A DNA stretch of 64,000 nucleotides from Thermoanaerobacterium butyriciformans. Lineage in GTDB: Bacteria; Bacillota; Thermoanaerobacteria; Thermoanaerobacterales; Thermoanaerobacteraceae. Shown piece after piece: positions 47,881 through 56,437 of this stretch. The notes under the pieces were generated by a model. That model was not told where the DNA came from, ran no database searches, and saw only the letters and a program-made list of their open reading frames with translations. The translations under genes were made by a program, and so were the position numbers. The first letter of the stretch is position 1. Every line of letters starts with the position of its first letter. The stretch spans positions 42,126 through 106,125 of the forward strand of contig NZ_JAGGLT010000003.1 in the NCBI RefSeq assembly GCF_017874545.1, read 5' to 3'.

Positions 47881-48965
47881 AAATAAAGATCATTTCAGAT
47901 GTAAAGACTCTTTTAAGCATTAAAGACATATGGCATGAGCTTGAAGATAATTCAAAGATGTATCCTTTCAATACTTTTGAGTGGGTCGTAAATTGGTGGA
48001 AATACTTTGGAAGCGGCAAAAAGCTATGGGTTCTTTTGATAGTTGATAATTACGGGCCGATTGGAATAGCGCCATTCATGATTACATTTGGTGAGATGGG
48101 ATTACCTGTAAGAAGGATAAAATTTATTGGTTCCAATAACAGCGATTACCTTGATTTTGTAGTAAGGCATGGTTGTGAGGATATATTTTATCGTTCGCTG
48201 ATAAAATATTTGGAGACTGTCATAGATCAATTTACAGTTTTAGATCTCGAGCATCTTCCTGAGGACAGCGGTATATATCCTTACATAATGGGAAGTGGCC
48301 TTTACTATGATTATGATGTACAGGATATATGTCCTTATATAGAGCTTCCTTCTACATGGGATGAATATTTGGATTCCCTTGATGGAAAATTCAGAAGAAA
48401 TATAAAGTATGAGATAAAGAGATATTTTAGTAAGCATGATGGCAACTTTATGTGTGTTACAGATGAGAATGAGATTGATGATTCAATGGATAGGCTTATT
48501 GAAATGCATCAGGCAAGATGGAGAAAAAGACATATGCCTGGGGCATTTTATACTAAGAGGATTAGAAATTTTCACAAGGATGTTGCATTTGACTTTCTTG
48601 AGCGGGGGATATTGAGCTTATTTGAACTGAGAGACAAAAACAAGACTGTGGCAAGTTTATTAAGCTACCATATTGGTGGTAAAAGGTATTATTATATAAG
48701 CGGTTATGATTTGAATTACAGCAGATTAAGCGTTGGCGCTGTTACTTTGGGGCTTTCTATAAAGCGCTCAATTGAAGTGGGAGATGAAATTTACGATTTT
48801 TTGAGGGGCGATGAAAAGTATAAAGAGGATTGGACGAATAATAAAAAGAGAAATATGAGATTAGTTGTTTCATTTCCGTCTATTGCAGGGAAATTTTATA
48901 TATATTACATTATTGCTCAGAATAAATTAATAAATAAGATAAAAAATAGGTTCAGTCAAGACTGA
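47853..48965 (+). CDS. CelD/BioF2-like (GNAT-fold) acetyltransferase
   Basis: 370 residues. The central region (about 120-300) matches the Acetyltransf_6 'CelD' family: RRNIKYEIKRYFSKHDGNF, MDRLIEMHQARWRKRHMPG, ASLLSYHIGGKRYYYISGYD, GAVTLGLSIKRSIEVGDEIYDFLRGDEKYK. These enzymes are linked to cell-envelope polysaccharide or amide-bond synthesis; the substrate here is unknown. ATG 47853 is chosen because GGAGGAT lies 8 bp before it. The frame is open much further upstream through the DedA gene, but that extension has no ribosome site. Its last six codons form one arm of the hairpin at 48945-48972. Confidence 0.72.
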   Translation: MDEGKILDIEIKIISDVKTLLSIKDIWHELEDNSKMYPFNTFEWVVNWWKYFGSGKKLWVLLIVDNYGPIGIAPFMITFGEMGLPVRRIKFIGSNNSDYLDFVVRHGCEDIFYRSLIKYLETVIDQFTVLDLEHLPEDSGIYPYIMGSGLYYDYDVQDICPYIELPSTWDEYLDSLDGKFRRNIKYEIKRYFSKHDGNFMCVTDENEIDDSMDRLIEMHQARWRKRHMPGAFYTKRIRNFHKDVAFDFLERGILSLFELRDKNKTVASLLSYHIGGKRYYYISGYDLNYSRLSVGAVTLGLSIKRSIEVGDEIYDFLRGDEKYKEDWTNNKKRNMRLVVSFPSIAGKFYIYYIIAQNKLINKIKNRFSQD

Positions 48966-48972
48966 ACCTATT
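48945..48972 (-). terminator. Terminator for the minus-strand DUF881 gene, inside the CelD-like gene's end
   Basis: A perfect 13-bp stem with AATAGGTTCAGTC and its complement around a 2-nt gap. On the minus strand it is followed by six T; on the plus strand there is no T tract. The stop codon of the plus-strand gene (48963-48965) is inside it. Confidence 0.7.
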
Positions 48973-49001
48973 ATGATAATGTATTAAGGTAAGAGGCAAT
49001 A

Positions 49002-49736
49002 TTAATTTGCTGCTTTTGCATACTTTAAGCTAATCGGATCTGAATATGCTGGAACTATGATATTTTTCGAAGTTTCTATGTCAACTTTTATACCATAATA
49101 TTTAAGAGTATCTACAATGCCGCCTTTAAGATTTAATGATGCCTGTAATGTGTCTGGATTTCCTATTGCCTTTATGACGTACGGCGGTGCATACCTTGTA
49201 GAATTTATGTTTATAGTTGGACCTACACATCTTATTTCAGATGTGGCTATAAGCCTCTGGTCATTTATGGAGATTGCTTCAGCTCCGCCAGCTTTAAGCT
49301 CATTTACGACTTTTATCAAGTCTTCATCGTGAACCAAAAACATATTTGGATCTTCGCCATCTTTTGGCTGCAGGTCGCTGTCGTTAAGGGTAACTATTAC
49401 ACCAGGTCCCGACATGGCAGTGAAGCCTGCCAATTCCTTGTACTTTTCTACATCCTGAGATAGAGCGTTTAGCGTTGCTTCATACTTCGATGATGAGCTA
49501 TTTAAAGTATTGAGCTTTTGGGTTAGCTCTGCCACTTGCTGTTTTAAAGCGTTTCTTTCATCTGTCATGTTTTGAAGCTGGCTGCTTAGTTCATCTACAT
49601 TTACGTTGCTGTTGCGGGATGTATCTGCGGCAGTTTTTACACTGCCTTGGATAGTTTTAAATTCCATTGATATCATGAAGCCCATTATTAAAAATACCAT
49701 TACAAATGAGACAACTTGAAAAACCTTACCCTTCAT
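49002..49736 (-). CDS. DUF881 protein (membrane-anchored, coiled coil)
   Basis: 244 residues. One membrane anchor (about 5-25, FQVVSFVMVFLIMGFMI), a coiled coil (about 45-95, DELSSQLQNMTDERNALKQQ), then the DUF881 domain (SGPGVIVTLNDSD, VHDEDLIKVVNELKAGGAEA, INDQRLIATSEIRCVGPTI, PYVIKAIGNPDTLQASLNLKGG). The domain is widespread in Gram-positive bacteria, often near cell-division or sporulation genes; its function is not known. Ribosome site GGATG-rich region before the ATG at 49736. It ends just before the bidirectional stem at 48945-48972. Confidence 0.85.
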   Translation of the reverse strand: MKGKVFQVVSFVMVFLIMGFMISMEFKTIQGSVKTAADTSRNSNVNVDELSSQLQNMTDERNALKQQVAELTQKLNTLNSSSSKYEATLNALSQDVEKYKELAGFTAMSGPGVIVTLNDSDLQPKDGEDPNMFLVHDEDLIKVVNELKAGGAEAISINDQRLIATSEIRCVGPTININSTRYAPPYVIKAIGNPDTLQASLNLKGGIVDTLKYYGIKVDIETSKNIIVPAYSDPISLKYAKAAN

Positions 49737-49891
49737 ATTTATTCATCCTCCCCATGGGCAAACAATATCTACTTAAAAAATTTCATTTTCATTTTCTATA
49801 TATAATAATAGCATGCTTAAAGATAAAATTTATTAAAAAAATATTAATATTATATTACAAATTAGTAATGAATTCCTTTTCATATTAAATT

Positions 49892-50425
49892 TTATTTTAT
49901 TTTGTTTTTATCACCACCATTTTTTTCATCTGTTGCTTTCTTTAGGGAAAGTATTTCCTCTAAATCCTTATTGTACTTGTCTATTTTAAGCATGGTACTT
50001 CTATACGCCAAAATATCCTCCTCATTTTTTTGTATGCATTTTATGAGGGACTTTTTTACGCTGTCAAATAGAGTGTCATAACTCATATAGTCGTGTATAT
50101 CTAGATCTTCTATTTTTTCTGTCACTAATTGGTCATTTTCTACTTTAAGAAGGTAAAAAGCATTATCCGGTTTAAGGACTATCTTCTCATCTATGCCCCT
50201 GTCAAAAATTACGATGCCTTCACCTGTCGCAAATGTTTTGCCGCTGTAGCTTCTCAGTGTTACATTTTCATTTGCTATGTATTTTTTAAGTGTAAGCAGA
50301 ATGTCTTTTATCTCTTTTATAGATTTTTGCAAAACTTCCTGCATTTTTTTACTGGCATTTTCTTTATCCCTTTCGCTTTCAGATAGTCTCTCCATCAATT
50401 TTTTTATTTCATCTATATCGCTCAT
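49892..50425 (-). CDS. Hypothetical coiled-coil protein
   Basis: 177 residues, no membrane segment. The N-terminal 50 and C-terminal 50 residues are highly charged and predicted as coiled coil (KKLMERLSESERDKENASKK; RSTMLKIDKYNKDLEEILSL), with a small beta-rich part between (VTLRSYSGKTFATGEGIVIF). I do not recognise the family. On the minus strand the ATG follows AAAGGA. It is transcribed towards the DUF881 gene, 155 bp away, and divergently from lactate dehydrogenase. Confidence 0.6.
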   Translation of the reverse strand: MSDIDEIKKLMERLSESERDKENASKKMQEVLQKSIKEIKDILLTLKKYIANENVTLRSYSGKTFATGEGIVIFDRGIDEKIVLKPDNAFYLLKVENDQLVTEKIEDLDIHDYMSYDTLFDSVKKSLIKCIQKNEEDILAYRSTMLKIDKYNKDLEEILSLKKATDEKNGGDKNKIK

Positions 50426-50545
50426 TTTATCTCAATCCTTTCAAAGCTCATTCATTAATATCTTTCATTTCTAATATTCCACTAGTATTTATTTTTAAAC
50501 GTAATAATATTTCAAAGCAAAAAGGATAAAATAAGATTAAAATTT

Positions 50546-50575
50546 TAGACAATTTCATCAAAAAAATGTTATAAT
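50546..50575 (+). promoter_or_regulatory. Candidate promoter of ldh
   Basis: TAGACA (50546-50551), an 18-bp spacer, TATAAT (50570-50575), 40 bp before the start codon. Confidence 0.5.
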
Positions 50576-50615
50576 ATTATTAAGAGAAAATTTATATTAT
50601 TTAGGAGGCGATGTC

Positions 50616-51551
50616 ATGAGTAAAGTGGCCATAATAGGTTCAGGATTTGTAGGTGCTACATCGGCATTCACATTGGCTTTAAGTGGGACTGTGACAGACA
50701 TTGTTTTAGTAGATTTGAATAAAGACAAGGCGATAGGCGATGCACTAGACATAAGCCACGGTATACCGCTTATACAGCCTGTAAATGTGTATGCTGGCGA
50801 TTACAAGGATATTGAGGGCGCAGATGTAGTAGTTGTAACAGCAGGTGCAGCTCAAAAGCCAGGAGAGACGAGACTTGACCTTGTAAAGAAAAATACAGCT
50901 ATATTCAAGTCCATGATACCTGAACTTTTAAAATACAATGATAAAGCTATATACCTTATTGTAACAAATCCTGTTGATATATTAACGTACGTTACCTACA
51001 AAATAGCGAAACTTCCGTGGGGACGTGTATTTGGTTCAGGCACTGTCCTTGATAGCTCCAGATTTAGATACTTACTAAGCAGGCACTGCAATATAGATCC
51101 AAGAAATGTCCACGGAAGGATAATTGGAGAGCACGGCGATACGGAATTTGCTGCGTGGAGCATAACGAACATTTCAGGAATATCATTTAATGAGTACTGC
51201 AATTTATGCGGACGAGTCTGCAATACAAATTTTAGGAAAGAAGTGGAAGATGAAGTAGTAAATGCAGCTTACAAGATTATAGATAAAAAGGGTGCTACAT
51301 ATTATGCAGTGGCTGTAGCAGTAAGAAGGATAGTTGAGTGCATCATAAGGGATGAAAATTCTATTCTTACAGTTTCATCTCCATCAAATGGTCAATACGG
51401 TGTTAAAGATGTATCTTTAAGCTTGCCATCAATCGTAGGCAAAAATGGTGTTGCAAGGGTTCTGGATTTGCCTTTGTCTGATGACGAAGTTGAGAAATTT
51501 AGACGTTCAGCAAGTGTTATGGCCGATGTCATAAAACAGCTGGATATATAA
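50616..51551 (+). CDS. ldh: L-lactate dehydrogenase
   Basis: 311 residues. Reduces pyruvate to L-lactate with NADH. The NAD fold is VAIIGSGFVGATSAF. The substrate loop is TAGAAQKPGETRLDLVKKN, with the Gln before Lys-Pro-Gly that selects lactate over malate dehydrogenase and the catalytic Arg. The catalytic His is in GRIIGEHGDTEFAAWS. GDTEF, SCIVTNPVD-type (LIVTNPVDILTYVTY) and the C-terminal GVKDVSLSLPSIVGKNG are all usual. AGGAGG is 9 bp before the ATG. It forms its own transcription unit with a terminator. In thermophilic anaerobes this is usually the fructose-1,6-bisphosphate-activated fermentative enzyme. Confidence 0.95.
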   Translation: MSKVAIIGSGFVGATSAFTLALSGTVTDIVLVDLNKDKAIGDALDISHGIPLIQPVNVYAGDYKDIEGADVVVVTAGAAQKPGETRLDLVKKNTAIFKSMIPELLKYNDKAIYLIVTNPVDILTYVTYKIAKLPWGRVFGSGTVLDSSRFRYLLSRHCNIDPRNVHGRIIGEHGDTEFAAWSITNISGISFNEYCNLCGRVCNTNFRKEVEDEVVNAAYKIIDKKGATYYAVAVAVRRIVECIIRDENSILTVSSPSNGQYGVKDVSLSLPSIVGKNGVARVLDLPLSDDEVEKFRRSASVMADVIKQLDI

Positions 51552-51564
51552 TTCTTTAAAAACT

Positions 51565-51602
51565 AAGCGGTTTTTATCTGGAATGGTAAAGGCCGCTTTT
51601 TT
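51565..51602 (+). terminator. Terminator of ldh
   Basis: AAGCGG/CCGCTT stem, partly extended through the loop by GTTTT/AAAGG-type pairs, then TTTTTT. Confidence 0.75.
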
Positions 51603-51651
51603 ATGAATATAAAAAATGCAAAGTGGAAAATCTAAATAAAGGTGATGCAAT

Positions 51652-52113
51652 ATGCAGAATATGAGTCCTCAAGAAATTATATCGAGTGCCTTTATGAAGG
51701 CGAAAAAATATGAGGGCATTATACACGATAAGGCAAAAGATTACGGGAAAAATATATCAGATAGCCAGATGCAAGCGATATTGAAGCAAGTAGAGATAAC
51801 GGCTTTAAATCATGTAGATAAAATAGTGACGGCGGAGAAGACGATGCATATTAATTCTCTTGTTAAAAAGAATATGTCAAGAGATATAATCGATGCGCTG
51901 CAAGATTTAGTAAAAGATTTGATAAATCAGCAGATTTTTTACAATGAAAATCTAATAATTATTACGAATCCATACGTAAGGCAAATATTTACGCAAATGA
52001 GGGATGACGAAATGAGGTTTATTACCATGATTCAGCAAAATATAGAGTCATTAAAGTCAAAGCCGACTGAGCCTAATAGTGTTGTATATACGGCACCGAG
52101 GGAAAATGCATGA
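51652..52113 (+). CDS. Hypothetical helical protein, weakly CotF-like
   Basis: 153 residues, helical, no membrane segment. The end part RDDEMRFITMIQQNIESLK and the earlier ISDSQMQAILKQVEITALNH are a little like the four-helix spore-coat CotF/ferritin-like group, but I cannot assign it. The stop overlaps the start of the first FAD oxidoreductase gene by 4 bp (ATGA), so it is translationally coupled and likely functions with the two oxidoreductases. Ribosome site AAAGGTGATG. Confidence 0.55.
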   Translation: MQNMSPQEIISSAFMKAKKYEGIIHDKAKDYGKNISDSQMQAILKQVEITALNHVDKIVTAEKTMHINSLVKKNMSRDIIDALQDLVKDLINQQIFYNENLIIITNPYVRQIFTQMRDDEMRFITMIQQNIESLKSKPTEPNSVVYTAPRENA

Positions 52114-53186
52114 AAGTAGCGATAATAGGAGCTGGTTCATCAGGTTTAACTGCAGCCATAAGGCTCGAATCATATGGCATTAAACCGGATGTATTTGAGA
52201 GAAAATCGAAAGTCGGCGATACATTTAATCATGTTGCAGGACTTTTAAATGTAGTCAACAGACCAATAAATGATCCGCTGGATTATCTAAAAAACAATTT
52301 TGACATAAACATTGTACCATTAAACAACATAAATAAAGTTGTGATGCACGGACCGACAGTTACTCGCACAGTAGCTAGTCGAAGATTGGGCTATTTTTTG
52401 TTGAAGGGGCAGGGTGCCGCATCTGTAGAAAGTCAGCTTTATAAGAAATTGAAGACAAATGTAAATTTTAATGTTCATGCGGACTATAAAAATTTAAAAG
52501 AAACATATGATTATGTTATAGTTGCAACAGGAAATCATAAGATACCAAATGAATTAGGATGCTGGCAGACACTTGTCAAGACAAGGCTTAAAATAGCGGA
52601 AGTTATAGGCAAATTCGATCCAAATGCTCTTACAATGTGGATGAATACAGCCTACTGCAAAAGTGGTTACGTATATTTAGCACCATTCGACGATAGAAGG
52701 GCCGTTCTTGCATTGATTGTGCCGTACATTACAAAAGAAGAGATAGATAAGTATTGGGAAAATTTCTTAAAGATAGAGAAAATAGGTTATGATATTATAT
52801 GTGTATATGATTATGAGCATATATCTGGAAATAGTTTTCCACACACATATGAAAATTTGTATTTTATAGGAAATGCAGGTGGAGCGATTGAACCGTTTTT
52901 AGGATTTGGACAGTTTGCATCAATTTTAGGAGGGGCTTTGGCTGCTAAAAGCATTGCCACAGGTTGCAATTTTGAGAATGAAATGGCTTATTTGACAAAT
53001 GCTAATATAAAGCTATTGGAGTTTAGAAAAGCTATTGATACTGTAGATAATGATAAAATTGATAGGCTTATAAAGTTTCTGACTACACCTTTAATAAAGC
53101 AGTTAATTTATGATACAAATTTTAATATAATTAAATACTCTTCATTTTTAATACGATACGCTGTAAATGAGTTAATTAGAGTTTAA
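52110..53186 (+). CDS. FAD-dependent oxidoreductase, geranylgeranyl-reductase-like (1)
   Basis: 358 residues. FAD-binding at the N-terminus is VAIIGAGSSGLTAAIRLESY followed by FERK; YDYVIVATGN near 130; the second FAD motif is LYFIGNAGGAIEPFLGFGQF near 255. This pattern is that of the geranylgeranyl-reductase/flavin-monooxygenase group, which act on lipid-like or aromatic substrates. Substrate unknown. It starts at ATG 52110 within the previous stop, and a paralogue of similar length follows 34 bp later. Confidence 0.75.
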   Translation: MKVAIIGAGSSGLTAAIRLESYGIKPDVFERKSKVGDTFNHVAGLLNVVNRPINDPLDYLKNNFDINIVPLNNINKVVMHGPTVTRTVASRRLGYFLLKGQGAASVESQLYKKLKTNVNFNVHADYKNLKETYDYVIVATGNHKIPNELGCWQTLVKTRLKIAEVIGKFDPNALTMWMNTAYCKSGYVYLAPFDDRRAVLALIVPYITKEEIDKYWENFLKIEKIGYDIICVYDYEHISGNSFPHTYENLYFIGNAGGAIEPFLGFGQFASILGGALAAKSIATGCNFENEMAYLTNANIKLLEFRKAIDTVDNDKIDRLIKFLTTPLIKQLIYDTNFNIIKYSSFLIRYAVNELIRV

Positions 53187-53220
53187 AGACAGATAAAATT
53201 TTACGAAAGGAAATGAAGGA

Positions 53221-54276
53221 ATGAGAGTTGCCATAATAGGAGCTGGAATATCAGGTCTTGCATGTGCCCATGAACTTGAGAGGATGGGTATAACGTGCAT
53301 ATTGTTTGAGAGGAAAAACATGATAGGTACTGTACAGCCAAATATAGGTTCTCTTTTAAATATGGAAGATAGGCCAATTAAAGACCCTATAAACTACTTC
53401 AGACATATATACGGCATCTCCCTGAGTCCTGTACAGAGGATGACTACTATTATCATGCACTCTCCTAAATATAAAGCGGTTGTAAAAGGCAATCACGGGT
53501 ATTTTGTACTAAGAAGCAAAGATATGAATTCACTTGATAACCAGTTGGCAAGAGACGTAAAGTCAAAGATAAACTTTAACTCAGATCCAGACTTTAAAGA
53601 ACTTTCGAGGGAATATGATTATGTTGTCGTTGCAACTGGAAATCCAAGCATTTTGGAGAACCTTACTGAGTGGAGGACTACTATAACGACTTGGATTAAA
53701 GGTGCAACTGTATTGGGAGATTTTGAGCCGCATACAGCAGAGCTTTGGTTTGATACAGATTATGCCCGTTCAGGGTATGGTTACCTTATGCCGTTTGATA
53801 AAAGCAGGGCTTCGTTGGTACTTATAACGACATATACACAGCATGGTGAACTCGATGATTTATGGCAGCTATTTCTACACAATGAAGGATTAAATTATGA
53901 GATTGTGGAAACATATGAGTTTGATCTTAACACAGGCATAGCAAAAGAGCATAAGATTGAGAACATGTATTTTGTAGGAAATGCTGCAGGATTTATTGAT
54001 CCTCTTTTAGGGCTTGGAGCATTTCATGCATTGGAAAGTGGTATTTTTGCGGCCAGATCTATTGCGACAGGCGAAGATTACGAAAAAATGGTTAAAGTGA
54101 TTACGGATAAGCTGAATGTGCTTTCGGATTACAGAGATAAACTGGATAAGTTTAAAAACAGCGACTACGATAGAATGGTGAAAATATTAGGCATGCCTAT
54201 TATAAGGCATGTAATTTACGATACAAACATCGATGTGATAAAATATGCACATCCAATCATCCGCATTTTCAAGTAA
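53221..54276 (+). CDS. FAD-dependent oxidoreductase, geranylgeranyl-reductase-like (2)
   Basis: 351 residues, same domain plan as the protein at 52110-53186 (VAIIGAGISGLACAHELERM, FERK, YDYVVVATGN, MYFVGNAAGFIDPLLGLGAF) and clearly its paralogue, but with scattered differences throughout, so the duplication is old. The C-terminal part (TDKLNVLSDYRDKLDKFKNS) differs most. A heterodimer or two steps on the same substrate are possible. AAAGGAAATGAAGG precedes the ATG. It ends at a bidirectional terminator shared with the convergent PPC gene. Confidence 0.75.
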   Translation: MRVAIIGAGISGLACAHELERMGITCILFERKNMIGTVQPNIGSLLNMEDRPIKDPINYFRHIYGISLSPVQRMTTIIMHSPKYKAVVKGNHGYFVLRSKDMNSLDNQLARDVKSKINFNSDPDFKELSREYDYVVVATGNPSILENLTEWRTTITTWIKGATVLGDFEPHTAELWFDTDYARSGYGYLMPFDKSRASLVLITTYTQHGELDDLWQLFLHNEGLNYEIVETYEFDLNTGIAKEHKIENMYFVGNAAGFIDPLLGLGAFHALESGIFAARSIATGEDYEKMVKVITDKLNVLSDYRDKLDKFKNSDYDRMVKILGMPIIRHVIYDTNIDVIKYAHPIIRIFK

Positions 54277-54315
54277 AAAAGATTAAAAGGCATTGCTTGT
54301 CTTTTAATCTTTTTT
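54275..54315. terminator. Bidirectional terminator
   Basis: A perfect 15-bp stem (AAAAAAGATTAAAAG with its complement, 11-nt loop) with A run on one side and T run on the other, between two convergent genes. Confidence 0.9.
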
Positions 54316-54318
54316 ATA

Positions 54319-54747
54319 TTAGAGATTCCAGAGCTGAAGTCCGGTAAACTCGTCGTCTACTCTCTCAAGGTTATTTTCACCGTAGTCAACTATTACAAAT
54401 TCAGCAGCGAATATTTTTGTACCTTCCATCAGGTGTCCACCAAACACATTTCCATCTTTGTCTGCCAATGTTATATGTACATGCGGAAAAGGCTTGCCAT
54501 TTTTTAAAGAAATATTTCCTATGGCACTTAATATTTCCATGTGTTCGTTTTTTTCGATGAATTTGTATTCTTTTGTAGATTGGTTAAAATAGCCGAATCT
54601 GGCTTTTTTGACTGCTCCAATTATCCTTATTTCACCAGATCTTATATTCTCATTTGTTATGAAAGTTGTTATCTCTTGTAAAAGATCGTTATCGTACTTA
54701 AAGCGTCCCATAAATCTTCTTTTGACATCTATGTTGATATATCCCAT
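54319..54747 (-). CDS. PPC-domain (DUF296) protein
   Basis: 142 residues of the PPC/DUF296 domain, a small trimeric fold found in plant AT-hook proteins and alone in bacteria. Diagnostic are GEIRIIGAVKKARFGYF, the metal-type PHVHITLADKDGNVFGGHL (His near 97, 99 and 111) and the C-terminal EGTKIFAAEFVIVDY. In bacteria, its role is not known; DNA binding has been proposed from the plant versions. GGAGG lies before the ATG on the minus strand. Confidence 0.85.
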   Translation of the reverse strand: MGYINIDVKRRFMGRFKYDNDLLQEITTFITNENIRSGEIRIIGAVKKARFGYFNQSTKEYKFIEKNEHMEILSAIGNISLKNGKPFPHVHITLADKDGNVFGGHLMEGTKIFAAEFVIVDYGENNLERVDDEFTGLQLWNL

Positions 54748-54951
54748 ATTAAAAACCTCCTTAACTTGAATTTATGTAGAGATAATTATTGATTAATACA
54801 ATAACATAAGCCAACATATTTATTTGAGCGTTGTTATTGTACCAATTTAGATAATCTTATATATAATTATACCACAGCAATCCTTGAAAAAATATGGCAA
54901 TAAGATTTCTCTTGAATATAATAATATCAAAAATTGAGAGGAGGTCATATT

Positions 54952-55302
54952 ATGCCATATTGTCCATCAGGAAGGTATTACACAATTGCGCCAGGGGATA
55001 CGCTGTGGCTTATATCGCAAAAAATAAATAGGCCTGTAGAAGACATAATAAAAGAGAATCCAGGCATAGATCCTAATAGGCTAATGGTGGGGCAAGTAAT
55101 ATGTCTGCCACCCATAATTCCTTATGGCAAAACCACTGAATGTCCAACAGGGATATACTGGGAAGTAGCACCAGGTGATACACTTTATAAAATTGCAAAA
55201 ACTGTAGGTACGACTGTCGATAAAATATTGGCGTTAAATCCTTACATTGATCCTGACAATCTTATGGTAGGTCAGGTGATATGTTTACCTTCGCCGGAAT
55301 AA
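54952..55302 (+). CDS. Small secreted or spore-type protein with two LysM domains
   Basis: 116 residues, almost entirely two LysM repeats of ~45 residues (RYYTIAPGDTLWLISQKINR, then YWEVAPGDTLYKIAKTVGTT), each followed by NP.IDP..LMVGQVICLP and preceded by a Cys-Pro-x-Gly motif. LysM binds N-acetylglucosamine in peptidoglycan. No signal peptide is visible, as is common for spore-coat or cortex LysM proteins. ATG 54952 is chosen because GAGGAGGT lies 8 bp before it; an in-frame TTG at 54934 is upstream of that site. Confidence 0.85.
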   Translation: MPYCPSGRYYTIAPGDTLWLISQKINRPVEDIIKENPGIDPNRLMVGQVICLPPIIPYGKTTECPTGIYWEVAPGDTLYKIAKTVGTTVDKILALNPYIDPDNLMVGQVICLPSPE

Positions 55303-55454
55303 AATTACTAAGGCTAAAGTCAAATATATATGACAAAAATTTGTTTAAGTTGTAAGATTAAATTTTAACCACTGTGTAAATTTTAAAATTAATTAATATA
55401 TAATTGTATAAATTAATTAACAATTGTATAATATAATTAGAGGAGGTGCTTTAT

Positions 55455-55697
55455 ATGATAGTTAATGCCACAGAATTTAAAACAAGAGCGGGAAAATATT
55501 TAGAAATTGTAGAAAAAGAAGAAATAATAATAACTAGGAATGGGAAGGAAGTAGCAAAGCTAGTTCCTATAATAAAACAAGGTACTCCAAATGCTGATTT
55601 TTTATATGGTTTATTATCAAATTTTGAAAATAAGGATGTAACCAAAAAACAAATTCGCGATGAGAGGGTAAATAAGAAATATGAAAATATTGATTGA
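55455..55697 (+). CDS. Phd/YefM-family antitoxin
   Basis: 80 residues. The N-terminal Phd/YefM DNA-binding fold is typical (MIVNATEFKTRAGKYLEIVE, then IIITRNGKEVAKLVPI), and a charged, flexible C-terminus (EQIRDER-type KKQIRDERVNKKYENID) would wrap the toxin. ATG 55455 is chosen over a GTG at 55446 because AGAGGAGGTGC lies just upstream. The end overlaps the PIN toxin gene by 17 bp. It should repress its own promoter together with the toxin; the AT-rich repeated TTAATTAAT segments at 55388-55430 are possible operators. Confidence 0.8.
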   Translation: MIVNATEFKTRAGKYLEIVEKEEIIITRNGKEVAKLVPIIKQGTPNADFLYGLLSNFENKDVTKKQIRDERVNKKYENID

Positions 55698-56124
55698 TAC
55701 GAATGTTATACTTGATGTTTTACTAAAAAGAGAGCCCTTTGCTGAGGATGCATATGCTATATTTAAAATGGCAGATGAAAAAACTATAATGGCTTATATA
55801 TCTGCTTTTGCGGTTACAGATATATATTATTTTATTAATAAAAATCTTAATCATGACACTTGTTTAAAGGCTATTAAAGCATTATTTAATATTATGAATG
55901 TCGTGAGTGTAACAAAGCAAGACATTGAAAAAGCAATGACCTTTTCAGAATTTAATGATTTAGAAGATGCTTTACAACTACAGTCATTAAAAAAGATTAG
56001 AGGTAATTTTATAGTAACTAGAGATGAAGAATTTAAAAAGTTAACTGATAAAGCGATTTCACCTAAAGATTTTGTACAAAAGGCATTAAAAGATTTTAAA
56101 GGTAAAGAAATGTCGGAATTATAA
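55681..56124 (+). CDS. PIN-domain toxin (VapC-like ribonuclease)
   Basis: 147 residues. PIN-domain acids: Asp6 (LIDTNVILD), Glu95/Asp96 (FNDLEDALQ) and Asp115 (IVTRDEEF), which bind metal for RNA cleavage. Such toxins usually cut tRNA or rRNA in translation arrest. It is paired with a Phd/YefM antitoxin instead of a VapB-type one, a mixed pairing that does occur. It overlaps the antitoxin gene by 17 bp and is followed by a strong terminator. Confidence 0.85.
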   Translation: MKILIDTNVILDVLLKREPFAEDAYAIFKMADEKTIMAYISAFAVTDIYYFINKNLNHDTCLKAIKALFNIMNVVSVTKQDIEKAMTFSEFNDLEDALQLQSLKKIRGNFIVTRDEEFKKLTDKAISPKDFVQKALKDFKGKEMSEL

Positions 56125-56128
56125 GTGA

Positions 56129-56181
56129 TTCCTCCTCATTTCAAAATTCATTGGAATTTAAGTGAGGAGGAAATTTTTTTT
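56129..56181 (+). terminator. Terminator of the Phd/PIN operon
   Basis: TTCCTCCTCA/TGAGGAGGAA, a perfect 10-bp stem with a 24-nt loop and eight T. Confidence 0.9.
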
Positions 56182-56242
56182 GAAAATATATCAAATATCA
56201 ATCAAAAAGCATGAAGAAAATAAAAATGATAAGGAGTAATTT

Positions 56243-56326
56243 ATGATTAGAAAATCTTTGAATTTGATTTGGAAAGCAAATTTAAGGTATACTGAAAGAA
56301 ATTACCAGCAGTTAAAACGGGGGTAA
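56243..56326 (+). CDS. Possible 27-residue peptide
   Basis: An ATG 7 bp after AAGGAG opens a 27-codon frame (begins MIRKSLNLIWKANLR, ends KRG). It is basic and unrecognised. It lies between the toxin terminator and the uxaC promoter; it may be chance or a gene remnant. Confidence 0.25.
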   Translation: MIRKSLNLIWKANLRYTERNYQQLKRG

Positions 56327-56354
56327 ATTTAGATAAAAAATTTTTAACATTAAC

Positions 56355-56407
56355 TTGACATTTAAAATTAGTAGTAATATAATAAAAGCAAGTAAAATGT
56401 TAACGTG
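56355..56407 (+). promoter_or_regulatory. uxaC promoter with GTTAACGTG operator candidate
   Basis: TTGACA (56355-56360), 17-bp spacer, TATAAT (56378-56383), all optimal. GTTAACGTG at 56399-56407 lies at the expected start of the transcript, and an inverted TTAAC/GTTAA pattern (TTAACATTAAC at ~56344) lies upstream of the -35. The same GTTAACGTG is found at 58990, before the GH105 gene. Confidence 0.7.
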
Positions 56408-56437
56408 AACAAATTTTCATGGGAGAGAGCTGATTAT

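Noticed and set aside
55388..55430. Short repeated TTAATTAAT tract as a CRISPR-like repeat
   Set aside because: Too short and AT-simple, no regular spacers; more likely promoter/operator sequence of the antitoxin.
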